Below are positions 37,827 to 46,610 of a stretch of 64,000 nucleotides of DNA, in pieces (the first letter of the stretch is position 1; every line of letters begins with the position of its first letter). The notes below the pieces were generated by a model, which ran no database searches, was not told the origin of the DNA, and saw only the letters and a list, made by a program, of their open reading frames with translations. The position numbers and the translations under genes are program-made. This stretch comes from an uncultured Clostridia bacterium (GTDB taxonomy: Bacteria; Bacillota; Clostridia; Oscillospirales; CAG-272), in NCBI GenBank assembly GCA_947624995.1, contig CANQMS010000001.1:124001-188000 (forward strand), in the 5' to 3' direction.

Positions 37827-38436
37827 CACTATCACGATGGACGGCATCGGCGAGGTCCGCAGTGCGGACGAAACGGCGGAGCTCTGCCGCTCGCTCGAGG
37901 CGATCCTTTTCGCTGCCGGGCATCCGGTTACATATGAAAAGCTTTCCGCTGTGCTCGGCATCCCCGCGTACGAGGTCCGCTCTCTCGTCGACGGTATCAT
38001 GCCGGAATATAACGGCGAGGATTCGAGGCGCGGCATAATGCTGCTCGCGTTCGACGATTCCTGCCAGCTCTGCACAAAGGAGCAGTACGCGCCGCTGATA
38101 AAGGAGGCGCTCGGGATCCGCCGCGGCGGCAATCTCTCGGCGTCGTCCCTCGAGGTGCTCGCCATCATCGCATATAACCAGCCGTGTACGCGCTCGTATG
38201 TCGACATGGTCCGCGGCGTCGATTCGGGCTACGTCGTCTCTTCCCTCACCGAAAAGGGGTTGATCGAACAGCGCGGCAGGCTCGACGTTCCGGGCAGACC
38301 GATCCTCTACGGCACGACCGAAACGTTCCTGCGCGTATTCGGAATATCGTCAACGGACGAGCTGCCCGCCGTCTCAAAGCCCGACGGCGGAGGTGCCGAA
38401 GAGGCGGACGCCGTCTCGACGGACGAGCTTCTTTAA
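37804..38436 (+). CDS. scpB: Segregation and condensation protein B
   Basis: ScpB binds ScpA and completes the SMC complex. The protein (210 residues from the start chosen) contains two winged-helix domains: LCRSLEAILFAAGHPVTYE and SSLEVLAIIAYNQPCTRSYV, followed by RGRLDVPGRPILYGTTETFL, a strong family signature. The start is uncertain: ATG 37804 overlaps scpA by 23 bases, while ATG 37837 lies just after it with GAGGA 14 bases upstream. Confidence 0.93.
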   Translation: MNSESRNDTITMDGIGEVRSADETAELCRSLEAILFAAGHPVTYEKLSAVLGIPAYEVRSLVDGIMPEYNGEDSRRGIMLLAFDDSCQLCTKEQYAPLIKEALGIRRGGNLSASSLEVLAIIAYNQPCTRSYVDMVRGVDSGYVVSSLTEKGLIEQRGRLDVPGRPILYGTTETFLRVFGISSTDELPAVSKPDGGGAEEADAVSTDELL

Positions 38437-38471
38437 CGGTTCGGAAAAAACAAACGAAAGGAGTGACGCCT

Positions 38472-39173
38472 TTGATAGTGCTGTACATATTAGCCGCCGT
38501 CATCGGCGTCATTGCACTGCTGCTCTTCTGCCGCGTATACGTCAGCTTTTCTTACGGCGAGGGTAATCTCGCCCTGACGGTACGCTATGCGCTTTTGCGC
38601 ATCCGCATTCTTCCGGCAAAAGAGAAAAAAATAAAGCCGGGCGACTATACGTTCGATAAGGTCGCAAAACGAAAGCTGAAGCAGGCAAAAAAAGAAAAAG
38701 AAAAATCAGAAAAAGCTCCGAAAAAGAGCAAGCCGAAAAAAAAGCGAGCCGAAAAAAAGCCCGCGGACGAGAGCGAAAAGAAAGAAAATAAGAACGCCCT
38801 GATCCCGATGATCCCCGAGCTTATAAAACTCGTTTTCGACGTGCTGAAACGGGCGCCGCGTAAGCTGAGACTCGAAATAAACCGCCTCCGCCTGTCCGTC
38901 GGAGCCGAAAACGCCGCCGATACCGCTATAAGGTACGGCGCTGTGACGCAGGCGGTAGGCGCCGCCCTCACGCTCGCGGAGGAGCACGCCGACGTGAGAG
39001 TCGGAAAGGACGCCGTCATGACCGTGCCGAACTTTTTGTCCGGGAAGACAGACGCGGACATAAGCGTCCGTCTGTCGGTCCGCGTGGGTTCGGTACTTGG
39101 GCTCGGGCTGCGATTCGTCTTCAATTTTTTACAACTCTTCATAAAGCTGAAAACAACAAAAAACAGTGACTGA
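38472..39173 (+). CDS. DUF2953 membrane protein
   Basis: The 233-residue protein has an N-terminal membrane span (about 2-20), a lysine-rich segment (about 45-105), a DUF2953-like domain beginning LRLEINRLRLSVGAENAADTAIRYGA and a hydrophobic C-terminal stretch. The start is TTG 38472 with AAAGGAG eight bases upstream; the conserved span begins there. It lies between scpB and ytfJ, the usual place for this family in spore-forming clostridia. The function is unknown; a sporulation role is inferred from context. Confidence 0.8.
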   Translation: MIVLYILAAVIGVIALLLFCRVYVSFSYGEGNLALTVRYALLRIRILPAKEKKIKPGDYTFDKVAKRKLKQAKKEKEKSEKAPKKSKPKKKRAEKKPADESEKKENKNALIPMIPELIKLVFDVLKRAPRKLRLEINRLRLSVGAENAADTAIRYGAVTQAVGAALTLAEEHADVRVGKDAVMTVPNFLSGKTDADISVRLSVRVGSVLGLGLRFVFNFLQLFIKLKTTKNSD

Positions 39174-39188
39174 GAAAGGAACAAAGGA

Positions 39189-39716
39189 ATGAACGGGAAC
39201 GGAAAGATCAGCGAAAACAACAAGATAAGCGACATAATCAAGACGTCGCTTGAAAACATTCGCGGCGTCGTCGACGCCAACACCATCGTCGGCAACCCGA
39301 TCACGACGCCGCAGGGCGTCACTATCCTGCCGATATCCGAGGTCTCGGTCGGATTCGCGTCCGGCGGGTTCGACTATCTCGGCAAGAACGCCACAAAGTC
39401 CGAGCACGGCGGCGGGAACAATTTCGGAGGCGGCGGCGGCAGCGGTCTATCTGTCAAGCCGGTGGCTTTCATCGTTATTTCGGCGGACGGCTCGGTCGAG
39501 CTCATGCCGATAACGGTGCCCGCGGCACAGAAGTCGGACGTTGCCGCTATAATCGACGGTGCGCCGGCGCTGATAGACAAGATCAAGTCCCTGCTTCCGA
39601 AGAAAAAGAAGGATGAGGACACAGGCGACGGCGACTCTGAGCCGGAGAGCGCTGAAGACACAGCAGATGCTGAGAGCGGGACAGACTCGGAAAGCACCGA
39701 GGCGTCAGCGGAATAA
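39189..39716 (+). CDS. ytfJ: YtfJ/GerW-family sporulation protein
   Basis: The 175-residue protein has the family core: a helix ISDIIKTSLENIRGVVDANT, TTPQGVTILPISEVSVGFAS, a glycine-rich stretch GGGNNFGGGGGSGLSVKPVA and a helix leading to KKKK. The C-terminal 30 residues are acidic and repetitive. YtfJ homologues support spore germination in Bacillus, so the cell may sporulate or descend from spore-formers. It follows DUF2953 by 15 bases and ends before a terminator. Confidence 0.9.
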   Translation: MNGNGKISENNKISDIIKTSLENIRGVVDANTIVGNPITTPQGVTILPISEVSVGFASGGFDYLGKNATKSEHGGGNNFGGGGGSGLSVKPVAFIVISADGSVELMPITVPAAQKSDVAAIIDGAPALIDKIKSLLPKKKKDEDTGDGDSEPESAEDTADAESGTDSESTEASAE

Positions 39717-39772
39717 ATTTCATTTTCGCCATATAATATCCGCGAATACATAATTGACTGCGGCGGGAAAAT

Positions 39773-39802
39773 AAGCTCTGAAATATTTATTCGGAGCTTT
39801 TT
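39773..39802 (+). terminator. Terminator after ytfJ overlapping the next ribosome site
   Basis: AAGCTCTGAA (39773-39782) pairs with TTCGGAGCTT (39790-39799), with one G-U pair, followed by a T run. The right arm contains GGAG, the only Shine-Dalgarno candidate for the carboxypeptidase gene that starts at 39809. Confidence 0.65.
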
Positions 39803-39808
39803 CACGAT

Positions 39809-40963
39809 ATGACCGTATTTTTTCGCCGCGCCGCGGCTGTGATTTTCACGCTTTTAATATTCTCCTCATTCTCTTCGGGAACCTTCGTCGCCTTCTCCGG
39901 CACGTCCGCCGAAAGCGCTATTCTGATCGAGGCGTCAGGGGAACACGTCATCTATGAGCATGACGCCGACCGCCGCCTTCCGATGGCGTCAACGACAAAG
40001 ATAATGACGGCGCTCTGCGCCATTGAATCGGGCGACATCACGCGCGCTGTCAAGGTCTCCCCCGCCGCCGTCGGCGTCGAGGGATCGTCTGTCTATCTCA
40101 AAGCGGGCGAGGAGCTGACGCTCGAGGATCTGCTCTACGCGCTGATGCTCGCGAGCGCGAATGACGCCGCTGCCGCCATCGCGATAGAGGTGTCGGGTTC
40201 AGTCGAGGACTTCGCCGCGCTTATGAACAGGCGCGCAAGTGAACTCGGCTGCACAGACACGCATTTTGAAAACCCGCACGGGCTCGACAGCGAGGAGCAC
40301 TACACGACCGCGCGCGACCTTGCGAAAATAACTGCCGAAGCTCTGAAAAACGAAACGTTCCGAAAGATCGTTTCGACATATAAGCATACTATCCCGCTTG
40401 AGGGCGGGGGCGTCCGCGTGCTTGTCAACCATAACAGGCTGCTGCGCACTGAGGAAAATGTCATCGGCGTCAAGACCGGCTTTACGAAGCGAAGCGGGCG
40501 CTGCCTTGTGACCGCAGCCGAGCGCGGCGGGGTGACCGTCGTCGCCGTGACGCTCCGCGACCCGGACGACTGGCGCGACCATTCCGCAATGCTGAAGCTC
40601 GGGCTCGACTCGTATAGGTGCGACATTCTATGCGACGACGACGGGCTTTCGTTTCCCGTCCCCGTCGCCGGAGGCGACGCGGATTTCGTTATAGCTCACG
40701 GAGGGGAGCGCATGACCGTTTCCCTGCCCGTCGACGCGCCGACGCCGCACCGCGTCGTCAATCTGCGCCCGTTCGTGTTCGCTCCGATCGAGCGCGGCGA
40801 AAATCTCGGCTTTGTCGAATGGTTCGATAAAGACGGGAATTCGCTCGGGAGGTTCGATCTTTTTGCCGAGGACTCCGTCACCGCAAGGCAAAAGCCGTCC
40901 CTGATCGACAGAATACACGACATATTTAATAAGGAGAGCAAAGATGAAACCGTTCATGAATGA
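39809..40963 (+). CDS. Serine-type D-alanyl-D-alanine carboxypeptidase (DacF-like)
   Basis: This S11 penicillin-binding protein trims the last D-Ala from peptidoglycan stem peptides outside the cell. The 384-residue protein has a signal peptide (about 1-34), the SxxK motif S61TTK64, SAN at 117-119 and KTG at 223-225, followed by a C-terminal beta domain typical of PBP5-like enzymes. The ATG is preceded by GGAG at 12 bases, inside a terminator hairpin. Its end overlaps uxaC by 20 bases. Confidence 0.93.
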   Translation: MTVFFRRAAAVIFTLLIFSSFSSGTFVAFSGTSAESAILIEASGEHVIYEHDADRRLPMASTTKIMTALCAIESGDITRAVKVSPAAVGVEGSSVYLKAGEELTLEDLLYALMLASANDAAAAIAIEVSGSVEDFAALMNRRASELGCTDTHFENPHGLDSEEHYTTARDLAKITAEALKNETFRKIVSTYKHTIPLEGGGVRVLVNHNRLLRTEENVIGVKTGFTKRSGRCLVTAAERGGVTVVAVTLRDPDDWRDHSAMLKLGLDSYRCDILCDDDGLSFPVPVAGGDADFVIAHGGERMTVSLPVDAPTPHRVVNLRPFVFAPIERGENLGFVEWFDKDGNSLGRFDLFAEDSVTARQKPSLIDRIHDIFNKESKDETVHE

Positions 40964-42353
40964 AGATTTTCTTCTCTCGACCGACACGGCGCGCCGCCTT
41001 TACCACGGGACGGCGGAGCCGTTACATATCATCGACTATCACTGCCACGTCCCGCCGCGGGACATCGCAAACGACAGCCGGTATTCGAACATCACCGAGC
41101 TTTGGCTCGGCGGCGACCACTACAAGTGGCGCGCAATACGCTCCGCCGGCGTCCCCGAAAAATACATCACGGGAGATGCCTCGGACTACGAAAAATTCCG
41201 CGCGTATGCCTCCGTCATGCCGCGCCTCATCGGGAACCCGCTCTATCACTGGACGCATCTTGAGCTGCGCCGCTATTTTGACTGCGACCTTATCCTCTCC
41301 CCCGAAACGTGCGACGAGATATGGGAGCTGACGCGCTCCGCGCTCGAAAAGGATGAATTCTCGGTGCGAAGCATCATCCGCCGCTCAAACGTCGACGTCA
41401 TTTGCACGACGGACGACCCGGCGGACACGCTCGAATACCATGAGTCGCTCGCAAAAGACGGCACATTTGAAACGAAAGTATATCCGGCGTGGCGCCCCGA
41501 CAAGGGCATAAACATCGAGGCGAGGGGCTTTTCCGGCTACATAAAAAAACTCGGCGAGGCGGCAGGCGTCAATATAACCGATATTGAATCGCTCTTTGAG
41601 GCGTACCGACGCCGCCTTGACTTTTTTGCCGTCCGCGGCTGCCGCGTCGCGGACCACGGGCTCGACGTCTACCCGTTCTACACCGCCCCGGACCTCTATC
41701 ACGCAAACGAAATATTCAAGGAGGCGCTCGCCTCCGACGGCGGCATCGGCGACCTTGGCAAGGTAACGCTCTACAAGGGCGCGATGCTCCGCTTTTTGGG
41801 CTCCGAATACGTCCGCCGCGGCTGGGTCATGCAGATACACTTCGGCGTCCTGCGCAACGCGAACTCGCGCATGTTTGCGAGCCTCGGTCCCGACACCGGC
41901 TTTGACACTATCGGCGACACGGTGCCGATAACCGCGCTCGGGCGACTCCTCGACATGATGGACACGCACGGCTCGCTGCCGCGCACAGTGCTCTACCCCA
42001 TCGCGCCGCATCAGAATGACGCGGTCGCCGCGCTCTGCGGCAGCTTTCAGACGTCCGGCGACGGATATCCGCGCATGATGCAGGGCAGCGCGTGGTGGTT
42101 CGCCGACACGCTTGACGGTATGCGCCGCCAGATGACAAAGCTCGCTTCCCTCTCCGTCTTCGGCTGTTTCCTCGGTATGCTCACCGACTCGCGCAGCTTC
42201 ACCTCTTATCCGCGCCACGAGTATTTCCGCCGCATCCTCTGCGACCTCGTCGGAGGCTGGATCGAGGACGGGCTGTATCCGGACGGCGCCGAGGCGGAGA
42301 AAATAATCGCCGACATTTCATATAACAACGCGAAAAACTATTTCGGATTTTAA
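40944..42353 (+). CDS. uxaC: Glucuronate isomerase
   Basis: UxaC interconverts glucuronate and fructuronate (and galacturonate and tagaturonate) in hexuronate breakdown. The 469-residue protein starts with the conserved MKPFMNEDFLLSTDTARRLY, metal ligands in DYHCHVPP (His33, His35), LGGDHYKWRAIRSAGV and VICTTDDPADTLEYH. AAGGAG lies before the ATG, which is inside the end of the carboxypeptidase gene. No other uronate genes (uxaA, uxuA, kdgK) are in the window. Confidence 0.96.
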   Translation: MKPFMNEDFLLSTDTARRLYHGTAEPLHIIDYHCHVPPRDIANDSRYSNITELWLGGDHYKWRAIRSAGVPEKYITGDASDYEKFRAYASVMPRLIGNPLYHWTHLELRRYFDCDLILSPETCDEIWELTRSALEKDEFSVRSIIRRSNVDVICTTDDPADTLEYHESLAKDGTFETKVYPAWRPDKGINIEARGFSGYIKKLGEAAGVNITDIESLFEAYRRRLDFFAVRGCRVADHGLDVYPFYTAPDLYHANEIFKEALASDGGIGDLGKVTLYKGAMLRFLGSEYVRRGWVMQIHFGVLRNANSRMFASLGPDTGFDTIGDTVPITALGRLLDMMDTHGSLPRTVLYPIAPHQNDAVAALCGSFQTSGDGYPRMMQGSAWWFADTLDGMRRQMTKLASLSVFGCFLGMLTDSRSFTSYPRHEYFRRILCDLVGGWIEDGLYPDGAEAEKIIADISYNNAKNYFGF

Positions 42354-42408
42354 TCTAAACGGACGCCCACGAAAAGCGCCGCAGACAGCATCAAAGGAGA
42401 AACACAAA

Positions 42409-43674
42409 ATGCAGATCGAAACAAAATGCCTTCACGAAGGCTATGTCCGCAAAAACGGGGACCCGGGTGCGCTGCCGATAGTGCAGAGCACGACATATGT
42501 GTTTGACTCGACGGAGCACATAGCAGACCTTTTCAATATGCCCACGGAGTGCATGTATTCGCGGTTCGCGAATCCGACCGTTGACGCGGTCGAGAAGAAG
42601 ATTGCCGCGCTCGAGGGCGGCGTCGGCGCGATGTGTACGACGAGCGGACAGGCGGCGTCTCTCCTGTCCGTGCTCAATCTCTGCCGCGCGGGCGACAGCA
42701 TCCTCGCCGTAAGCTCGCTTTACGGCGGAACGATCAACCTCTTTGCATACTCGCTCAAAAAGCTCGGCATCGAGTGCATCTTCGTCGATCCCGAGGCGGA
42801 TGAAGGTGCGCTCGACGCGGCGATCAAGCCGAACACGCGCCTCGTCTTCGGGGAAACGCTCGCGAACCCGGCGCTCAACGTCTTTGACATCGAGCGCTTT
42901 GCAAGCTTTGCACACAGGCACAAGATCCCCCTCATCGTAGACAACACGTTCCCGACGCCCATCCTCTGCCGCCCCTTCGAGTTCGGCGCGGACATCGTCG
43001 TACATTCTACGACGAAGTACATGGACGGGCACGCGCTCCAGGGCGGAGGCGTCATCGTCGACAGCGGGAACTTCGACTGGGCAAACGGCAATTTCCCCGA
43101 ATTTACGGAGCCGGACGAAAGCTACCACGGCGTCATCTACACGCGCGACTTCGGCAGGCAGGCATACATAATCAAGGCGCGCATGCAGCTCATGCGTGAC
43201 TTCGGCTGCTATCCGGCGGCAAATTCGGCGTTTCTCTTAAATATCGGGCTCGAAACGCTCGCGGTCAGGATGGAGCGCTACTGCAAGAACGCGCTCACCG
43301 TCGCCGAATACCTCGCCGCGTCCGACGATGTGGAGCGCGTGAGCTATCCGGGGCTCCCGTCCGACCCGTACTACGAGCGCGCGAAAAAATATCTGCCGAA
43401 CGGGTGCAGCGGCGTCATTTCATTCGACATAAAGGGCGGGCGCGACCGCGCAACGCGCTTTATGGACGCGCTTAAGCTCGCGTCCCGCGAGGTCCACGTC
43501 GCAGATATACGCACCTGCGTGCTCCATCCCGCGAGCATGACGCACCGCCAGCTCAACGACGAGCAGCTCGCCGCCGCCGGAATCGACGCCGGAATGATCC
43601 GGTTCTCCGTCGGTCTCGAAAACGTCTCAGACATCATAGACGATATAAAGCAGGCGTTTGACGCGAGCAGGTAA
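42409..43674 (+). CDS. metY: O-acetylhomoserine aminocarboxypropyltransferase (homocysteine synthase)
   Basis: A PLP enzyme of the Cys/Met metabolism family that probably makes homocysteine from O-acetylhomoserine and sulfide. The 421-residue length and the ALQGGGVIVDSGNFDWA and EPDESYHGVIY segments fit the O-acetylhomoserine group rather than the shorter lyases. The cofactor lysine is Lys203 in HSTTKYMDGH; SGQAASLLSVL and VDNTFPTPILCRP are also conserved. AAAGGAG precedes the ATG. A methionine gamma-lyase is the main alternative. Confidence 0.88.
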   Translation: MQIETKCLHEGYVRKNGDPGALPIVQSTTYVFDSTEHIADLFNMPTECMYSRFANPTVDAVEKKIAALEGGVGAMCTTSGQAASLLSVLNLCRAGDSILAVSSLYGGTINLFAYSLKKLGIECIFVDPEADEGALDAAIKPNTRLVFGETLANPALNVFDIERFASFAHRHKIPLIVDNTFPTPILCRPFEFGADIVVHSTTKYMDGHALQGGGVIVDSGNFDWANGNFPEFTEPDESYHGVIYTRDFGRQAYIIKARMQLMRDFGCYPAANSAFLLNIGLETLAVRMERYCKNALTVAEYLAASDDVERVSYPGLPSDPYYERAKKYLPNGCSGVISFDIKGGRDRATRFMDALKLASREVHVADIRTCVLHPASMTHRQLNDEQLAAAGIDAGMIRFSVGLENVSDIIDDIKQAFDASR

Positions 43675-43695
43675 CCTAATATTATGGTTTTTAAT

Positions 43696-43735
43696 GCAGG
43701 GGGAAGCAACTCTTGAAAGAGTTTCTTCCCCCTGC
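43696..43735 (+). terminator. Terminator hairpin after metY
   Basis: GCAGGGGGAA (43696-43705) pairs with TTCCCCCTGC (43726-43735), with an inner AACTCTT/AAGAGTT stem. It lies 22 bases after metY. It is followed by ACCCCC and then AACTTTTTATGGAG, a block also present in inverted orientation on the pckG side. Confidence 0.75.
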
Positions 43736-43931
43736 ACCCCCTATTATCATAACTTTTTATGGAGTTACTTTCTCACCGCACCAAAAAAATAACCGCGCAA
43801 AGCGCGGTTACCGCCGCCGTGCGGCGGGCGGAGGCGGAGCCGAGCACCGAACGGCGCGAAATTCCAACGAATTCCGCGCTCCCAATCGCCCCATCCCAAA
43901 ACAGCTCCATAAAAAGTTTAGAAAGGGGTCA

Positions 43932-43958
43932 GGGGAAACCTTTAGGAAAGGTTTCCCC
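43932..43958 (-). terminator. Terminator hairpin after pckG
   Basis: GGGGAAACCTT (43932-43942) pairs with AAGGTTTCCCC (43948-43958) around a 5-base loop, 15 bases beyond the pckG stop. On the minus strand no immediate U-run follows; CTTTTTATG comes about 30 bases later. Confidence 0.65.
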
Positions 43959-43972
43959 CGTTAATTATAGCC

Positions 43973-45760
43973 TTATTTCTTGAGGTTCTCCTCGAGCTTT
44001 GCGAGCTCGTCGTACATCTCGGTCGGAACGTGGCTGCCGACCTGAGCGTAGAACTCCTTGATGTTCTCGACGTCTGCGAGCCAGGACTCTCTGTCTATTG
44101 TCAATAGGTCGCGGATCGTGTCGACCGTCACGCCGTCAAGCCCTTCGACATTGATGTCTTCCGGCTTCGGAACATAGCCGATAGGCGTTTCGACCGCGTC
44201 GACCTTGCCTTCGCAGCGAGCGAGGATCCAGAGCAGGACTCTCATGTTGTCGCCGAAGCCCGGCCAGATGAAGTTGCCGTTGTCATCGGTGCGGAACCAG
44301 TTGACGTGGAATATCTTCGGCTTGTTCGGGATGACCTTGCCCATCTCGAGCCAGTGTGCCCAGTAGTCGCCCATGTTGTAGCCGACGAACGGACGCATCG
44401 CCATCGGGTCGCGGCGGACAACGCCGATCGCGCCTGCTGCCGCAGCCGTCGTCTCGGATGCCATGATGGAGCCGACGAACGTGCCGTGCTGCCAGTCGCG
44501 GGACTCGTAAACGAGCGGTGCCGTCTTCGCGCGGCGACCGCCGAAGATGATCGCGGAAACGGGAACGCCCTTCATCGTGTTGAACTCGGAAGAGAGGCAC
44601 GGGCAGTTCTTTGCGGACGCCGTGAAGCGTGAGTTCGGATGAGCGCCGGACGTGTTGATCTTGTCGTTCTTGTCGTAGGTCCTGTAATCCCACGGCTCGC
44701 CCTTCCAGTTGATGGCGTTCTTCGGCGGGTTGTTGTCAAGCCCTTCCCACCATACCGTGTTGTTGTCGACGTCGTAGCAGACGTTTGTGAAGATCGTGTC
44801 GCGCTTCGTCGTTGCAAGCGCGTTCGGATTGGATTTTTCGTTCGTGCCGGGGGCAACGCCGAAGAAGCCGTTCTCGGGGTTGACGGCGTAAAGCCTGCCG
44901 TCTCCCTTGTTCACTCTGAGCCAAGCGATATCGTCGCCGACGGTCCAGACCTTGTAGCCCTGCTTTTTGTAGATTTCCGGCGGGATGAGCATTGCGAGGT
45001 TTGTCTTTCCGCATGCGGACGGGAACGCCGCCGTCACGTACTTGATCTCGCCGTTCGGATATTCGACGCCGAGGATGAGCATGTGCTCAGCCATCCAGCC
45101 CTCTTTGCGCCCAAGGTAGGAAGCGATGCGGAGCGCAAAGCACTTCTTGCCGAGCAGGACGTTTCCGCCGTATGCCGAGTTGACGGACATGATCGTGTTG
45201 TCCTGCGGGAAGTGCGTGATATATCTGTTCTCCGGGTCGCAGTCTGCAACGGCGTGCAGACCCTTGATGTAGTCGGGAGAATCGCCGAGGGAGTCGATAA
45301 CATTCTTGCCGACTCTTGTCATAATGAGCATGTTGAGGACAACGTAGATGGAGTCCGTAAGCTCGATGCCGATCTTCGCGAAGTCGGAGCCGACAACGCC
45401 CATCGAATAAGGAATGACGTACATCGTCTTGCCCTTCATCGCGCCGGTGTAGAGCTTTTTCAGCGTCGCGTACATCTCGTTCGGCTCGACCCAGTTGTTG
45501 ATGTTGCCCGCCTCTTCCTTTGTGGGCGTGCAGATAAACGTCCTGCCCTCAACGCGCGCGACATCGTTTACGGCGGTGCGGTGCAGATAGCAGTTCGGCA
45601 GCAGCTCTTCATTGAGCTTGACGAGCTCGCCTGTGCTGCACGCCTCGGCGCGCAGCGCCTCCGCCTGCTCTTCGCTTCCGTCGATCCAGACGATCTTTTC
45701 GGGACGGCACATTTCAGCCATCTCATTGATCCAGTCGAGGACATACTTGTTGTTTGTCAT
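43973..45760 (-). CDS. pckG: Phosphoenolpyruvate carboxykinase (GTP)
   Basis: PckG interconverts oxaloacetate and phosphoenolpyruvate with GTP/GDP. The 595-residue protein has the GTP-type kinase loop FPSACGKTN (246-254) including the reactive Cys250, PYSMGVVGSDFAKIGIELTD, the metal site around WTVGDDIAW, FGGRRAKTAPLV and NWFRTDDNGNFIWPGFGDN. AAGGAG lies before the ATG, and a good promoter is 60 bases upstream. In anaerobes it often runs toward oxaloacetate for succinate or amino acid synthesis. Confidence 0.97.
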   Translation of the reverse strand: MTNNKYVLDWINEMAEMCRPEKIVWIDGSEEQAEALRAEACSTGELVKLNEELLPNCYLHRTAVNDVARVEGRTFICTPTKEEAGNINNWVEPNEMYATLKKLYTGAMKGKTMYVIPYSMGVVGSDFAKIGIELTDSIYVVLNMLIMTRVGKNVIDSLGDSPDYIKGLHAVADCDPENRYITHFPQDNTIMSVNSAYGGNVLLGKKCFALRIASYLGRKEGWMAEHMLILGVEYPNGEIKYVTAAFPSACGKTNLAMLIPPEIYKKQGYKVWTVGDDIAWLRVNKGDGRLYAVNPENGFFGVAPGTNEKSNPNALATTKRDTIFTNVCYDVDNNTVWWEGLDNNPPKNAINWKGEPWDYRTYDKNDKINTSGAHPNSRFTASAKNCPCLSSEFNTMKGVPVSAIIFGGRRAKTAPLVYESRDWQHGTFVGSIMASETTAAAAGAIGVVRRDPMAMRPFVGYNMGDYWAHWLEMGKVIPNKPKIFHVNWFRTDDNGNFIWPGFGDNMRVLLWILARCEGKVDAVETPIGYVPKPEDINVEGLDGVTVDTIRDLLTIDRESWLADVENIKEFYAQVGSHVPTEMYDELAKLEENLKK

Positions 45761-45817
45761 TTTATATTCTCCTTTTTTAAATTAGGTATTTGCTTTATGC
45801 CAAATTCCACCTTTACA

Positions 45818-45846
45818 ATTATATCCGATTTCATCCGAGATTTCAA
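45818..45846 (-). promoter_or_regulatory. Promoter for pckG
   Basis: On the minus strand TTGAAA (45841-45846) and TATAAT (45818-45823) are spaced by 17 bases, 58 bases before the start codon. Confidence 0.85.
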
Positions 45847-45924
45847 TAGAGAATCGAAGATTTTTCAAATCCTTCACACAAATATCACACAGTCGTAGGC
45901 TTAAAAATTTTCTTTCAAAAAATT

Positions 45925-45938
45925 CGAACAATTGTTTG
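45925..45938 (+). promoter_or_regulatory. LexA box in the lexA promoter
   Basis: CGAACAATTGTTTG fits the Bacillota LexA consensus CGAACRNRYGTTYG at all but one position. It overlaps the -35 hexamer of lexA, the expected place for autorepression. Confidence 0.88.
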
Positions 45939-45964
45939 CATTTTGGACCGACATGTGGTAAAAT
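45936..45964 (+). promoter_or_regulatory. Promoter for lexA
   Basis: TTGCAT (45936-45941), 17 bases, TAAAAT (45959-45964), with TGTGG directly before the -10. The LexA box covers its -35. Confidence 0.75.
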
Positions 45965-45993
45965 TATAAAAAAAGAACGAAAGGCGAAAAAAA

Positions 45994-46605
45994 GTGCAGA
46001 AACAGCCGCTAACCGAAAAAGAACGCCTGATGTACGAATACATCTCCGAATCAATAAGAAGGAACGGTTATTCGCCGAGCGTCCGCGACATAATGACGCA
46101 TCTCGGGATCAGGAGCACGTCTACGGTCCACACATATATCGGCAGGCTTGAGGAAAAAGGATATATATATAAGGACGGGAACAAGAGCCGCACTCTCCGC
46201 ACGGTGGACGGCGAGCAGAGCGGCACCGTCCGCCTCCCCGTCATCGGCGACATCGCCGCCGGAACGCCTATTCTCGCCGCCGAGAGATTTGACGAGACGG
46301 ACACCGTTGAGTTTTCCCTCACGCGCAATTACAAAAAGGACGAGCTCTTCGCGCTGCGCGTCAACGGCGAGAGCATGATCGAGGCGGGCATCCTCGACGG
46401 GGACATCATAATCGTCCACCGCACGCCGCACGCCGACAACGGCGACATCGTCGTCGCCATGGTTGACGACAGCGCGACAGTCAAGCGCTTCTTCCGTGAG
46501 GACGGGCACTTCCGCCTTCAGCCGGAAAACAGCAAAATGGCGCCGATAATCGTCTCCGAGGTCGCCGTTCTCGGGCGTGTTGTCGCGTCCGTGAGATACT
46601 ATTGA
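45994..46605 (+). CDS. lexA: LexA repressor
   Basis: LexA represses SOS genes until RecA filaments trigger its self-cleavage. The 203-residue protein has an N-terminal winged helix (SPSVRDIMTHLGIRSTSTVH), the cleavage bond Ala89-Gly90, and the Ser127/Lys164 dyad (NGESMIEAG and ATVKRFF). The start is GTG 45994 with AAAGGCG upstream. A LexA box in its own promoter and another at the polymerase gene (48453) define at least two regulon members in this window. Confidence 0.97.
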   Translation: MQKQPLTEKERLMYEYISESIRRNGYSPSVRDIMTHLGIRSTSTVHTYIGRLEEKGYIYKDGNKSRTLRTVDGEQSGTVRLPVIGDIAAGTPILAAERFDETDTVEFSLTRNYKKDELFALRVNGESMIEAGILDGDIIIVHRTPHADNGDIVVAMVDDSATVKRFFREDGHFRLQPENSKMAPIIVSEVAVLGRVVASVRYY

Positions 46606-46610
46606 GCCGT

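Larger units (their letters stand above)
43696..43958. repeat. Inverted pair of hairpin elements between metY and pckG
   Basis: Both ends carry a G-rich hairpin, then ACCCC, then AACTTTTTATGGAG, facing each other (left 43696-43764, right 43890-43958). The middle contains AACCGCG-CAAAG-CGCGGTT (43791-43809) and another GC-rich palindrome near 43811-43830, and no gene. It could be two related terminator cassettes for the convergent genes or a small MITE-like element. Confidence 0.55.

Noticed and set aside
44639..45898. Plus-strand open frame (419 codons) opposite pckG
   Set aside because: Shadow of pckG that also runs through the pckG promoter region.
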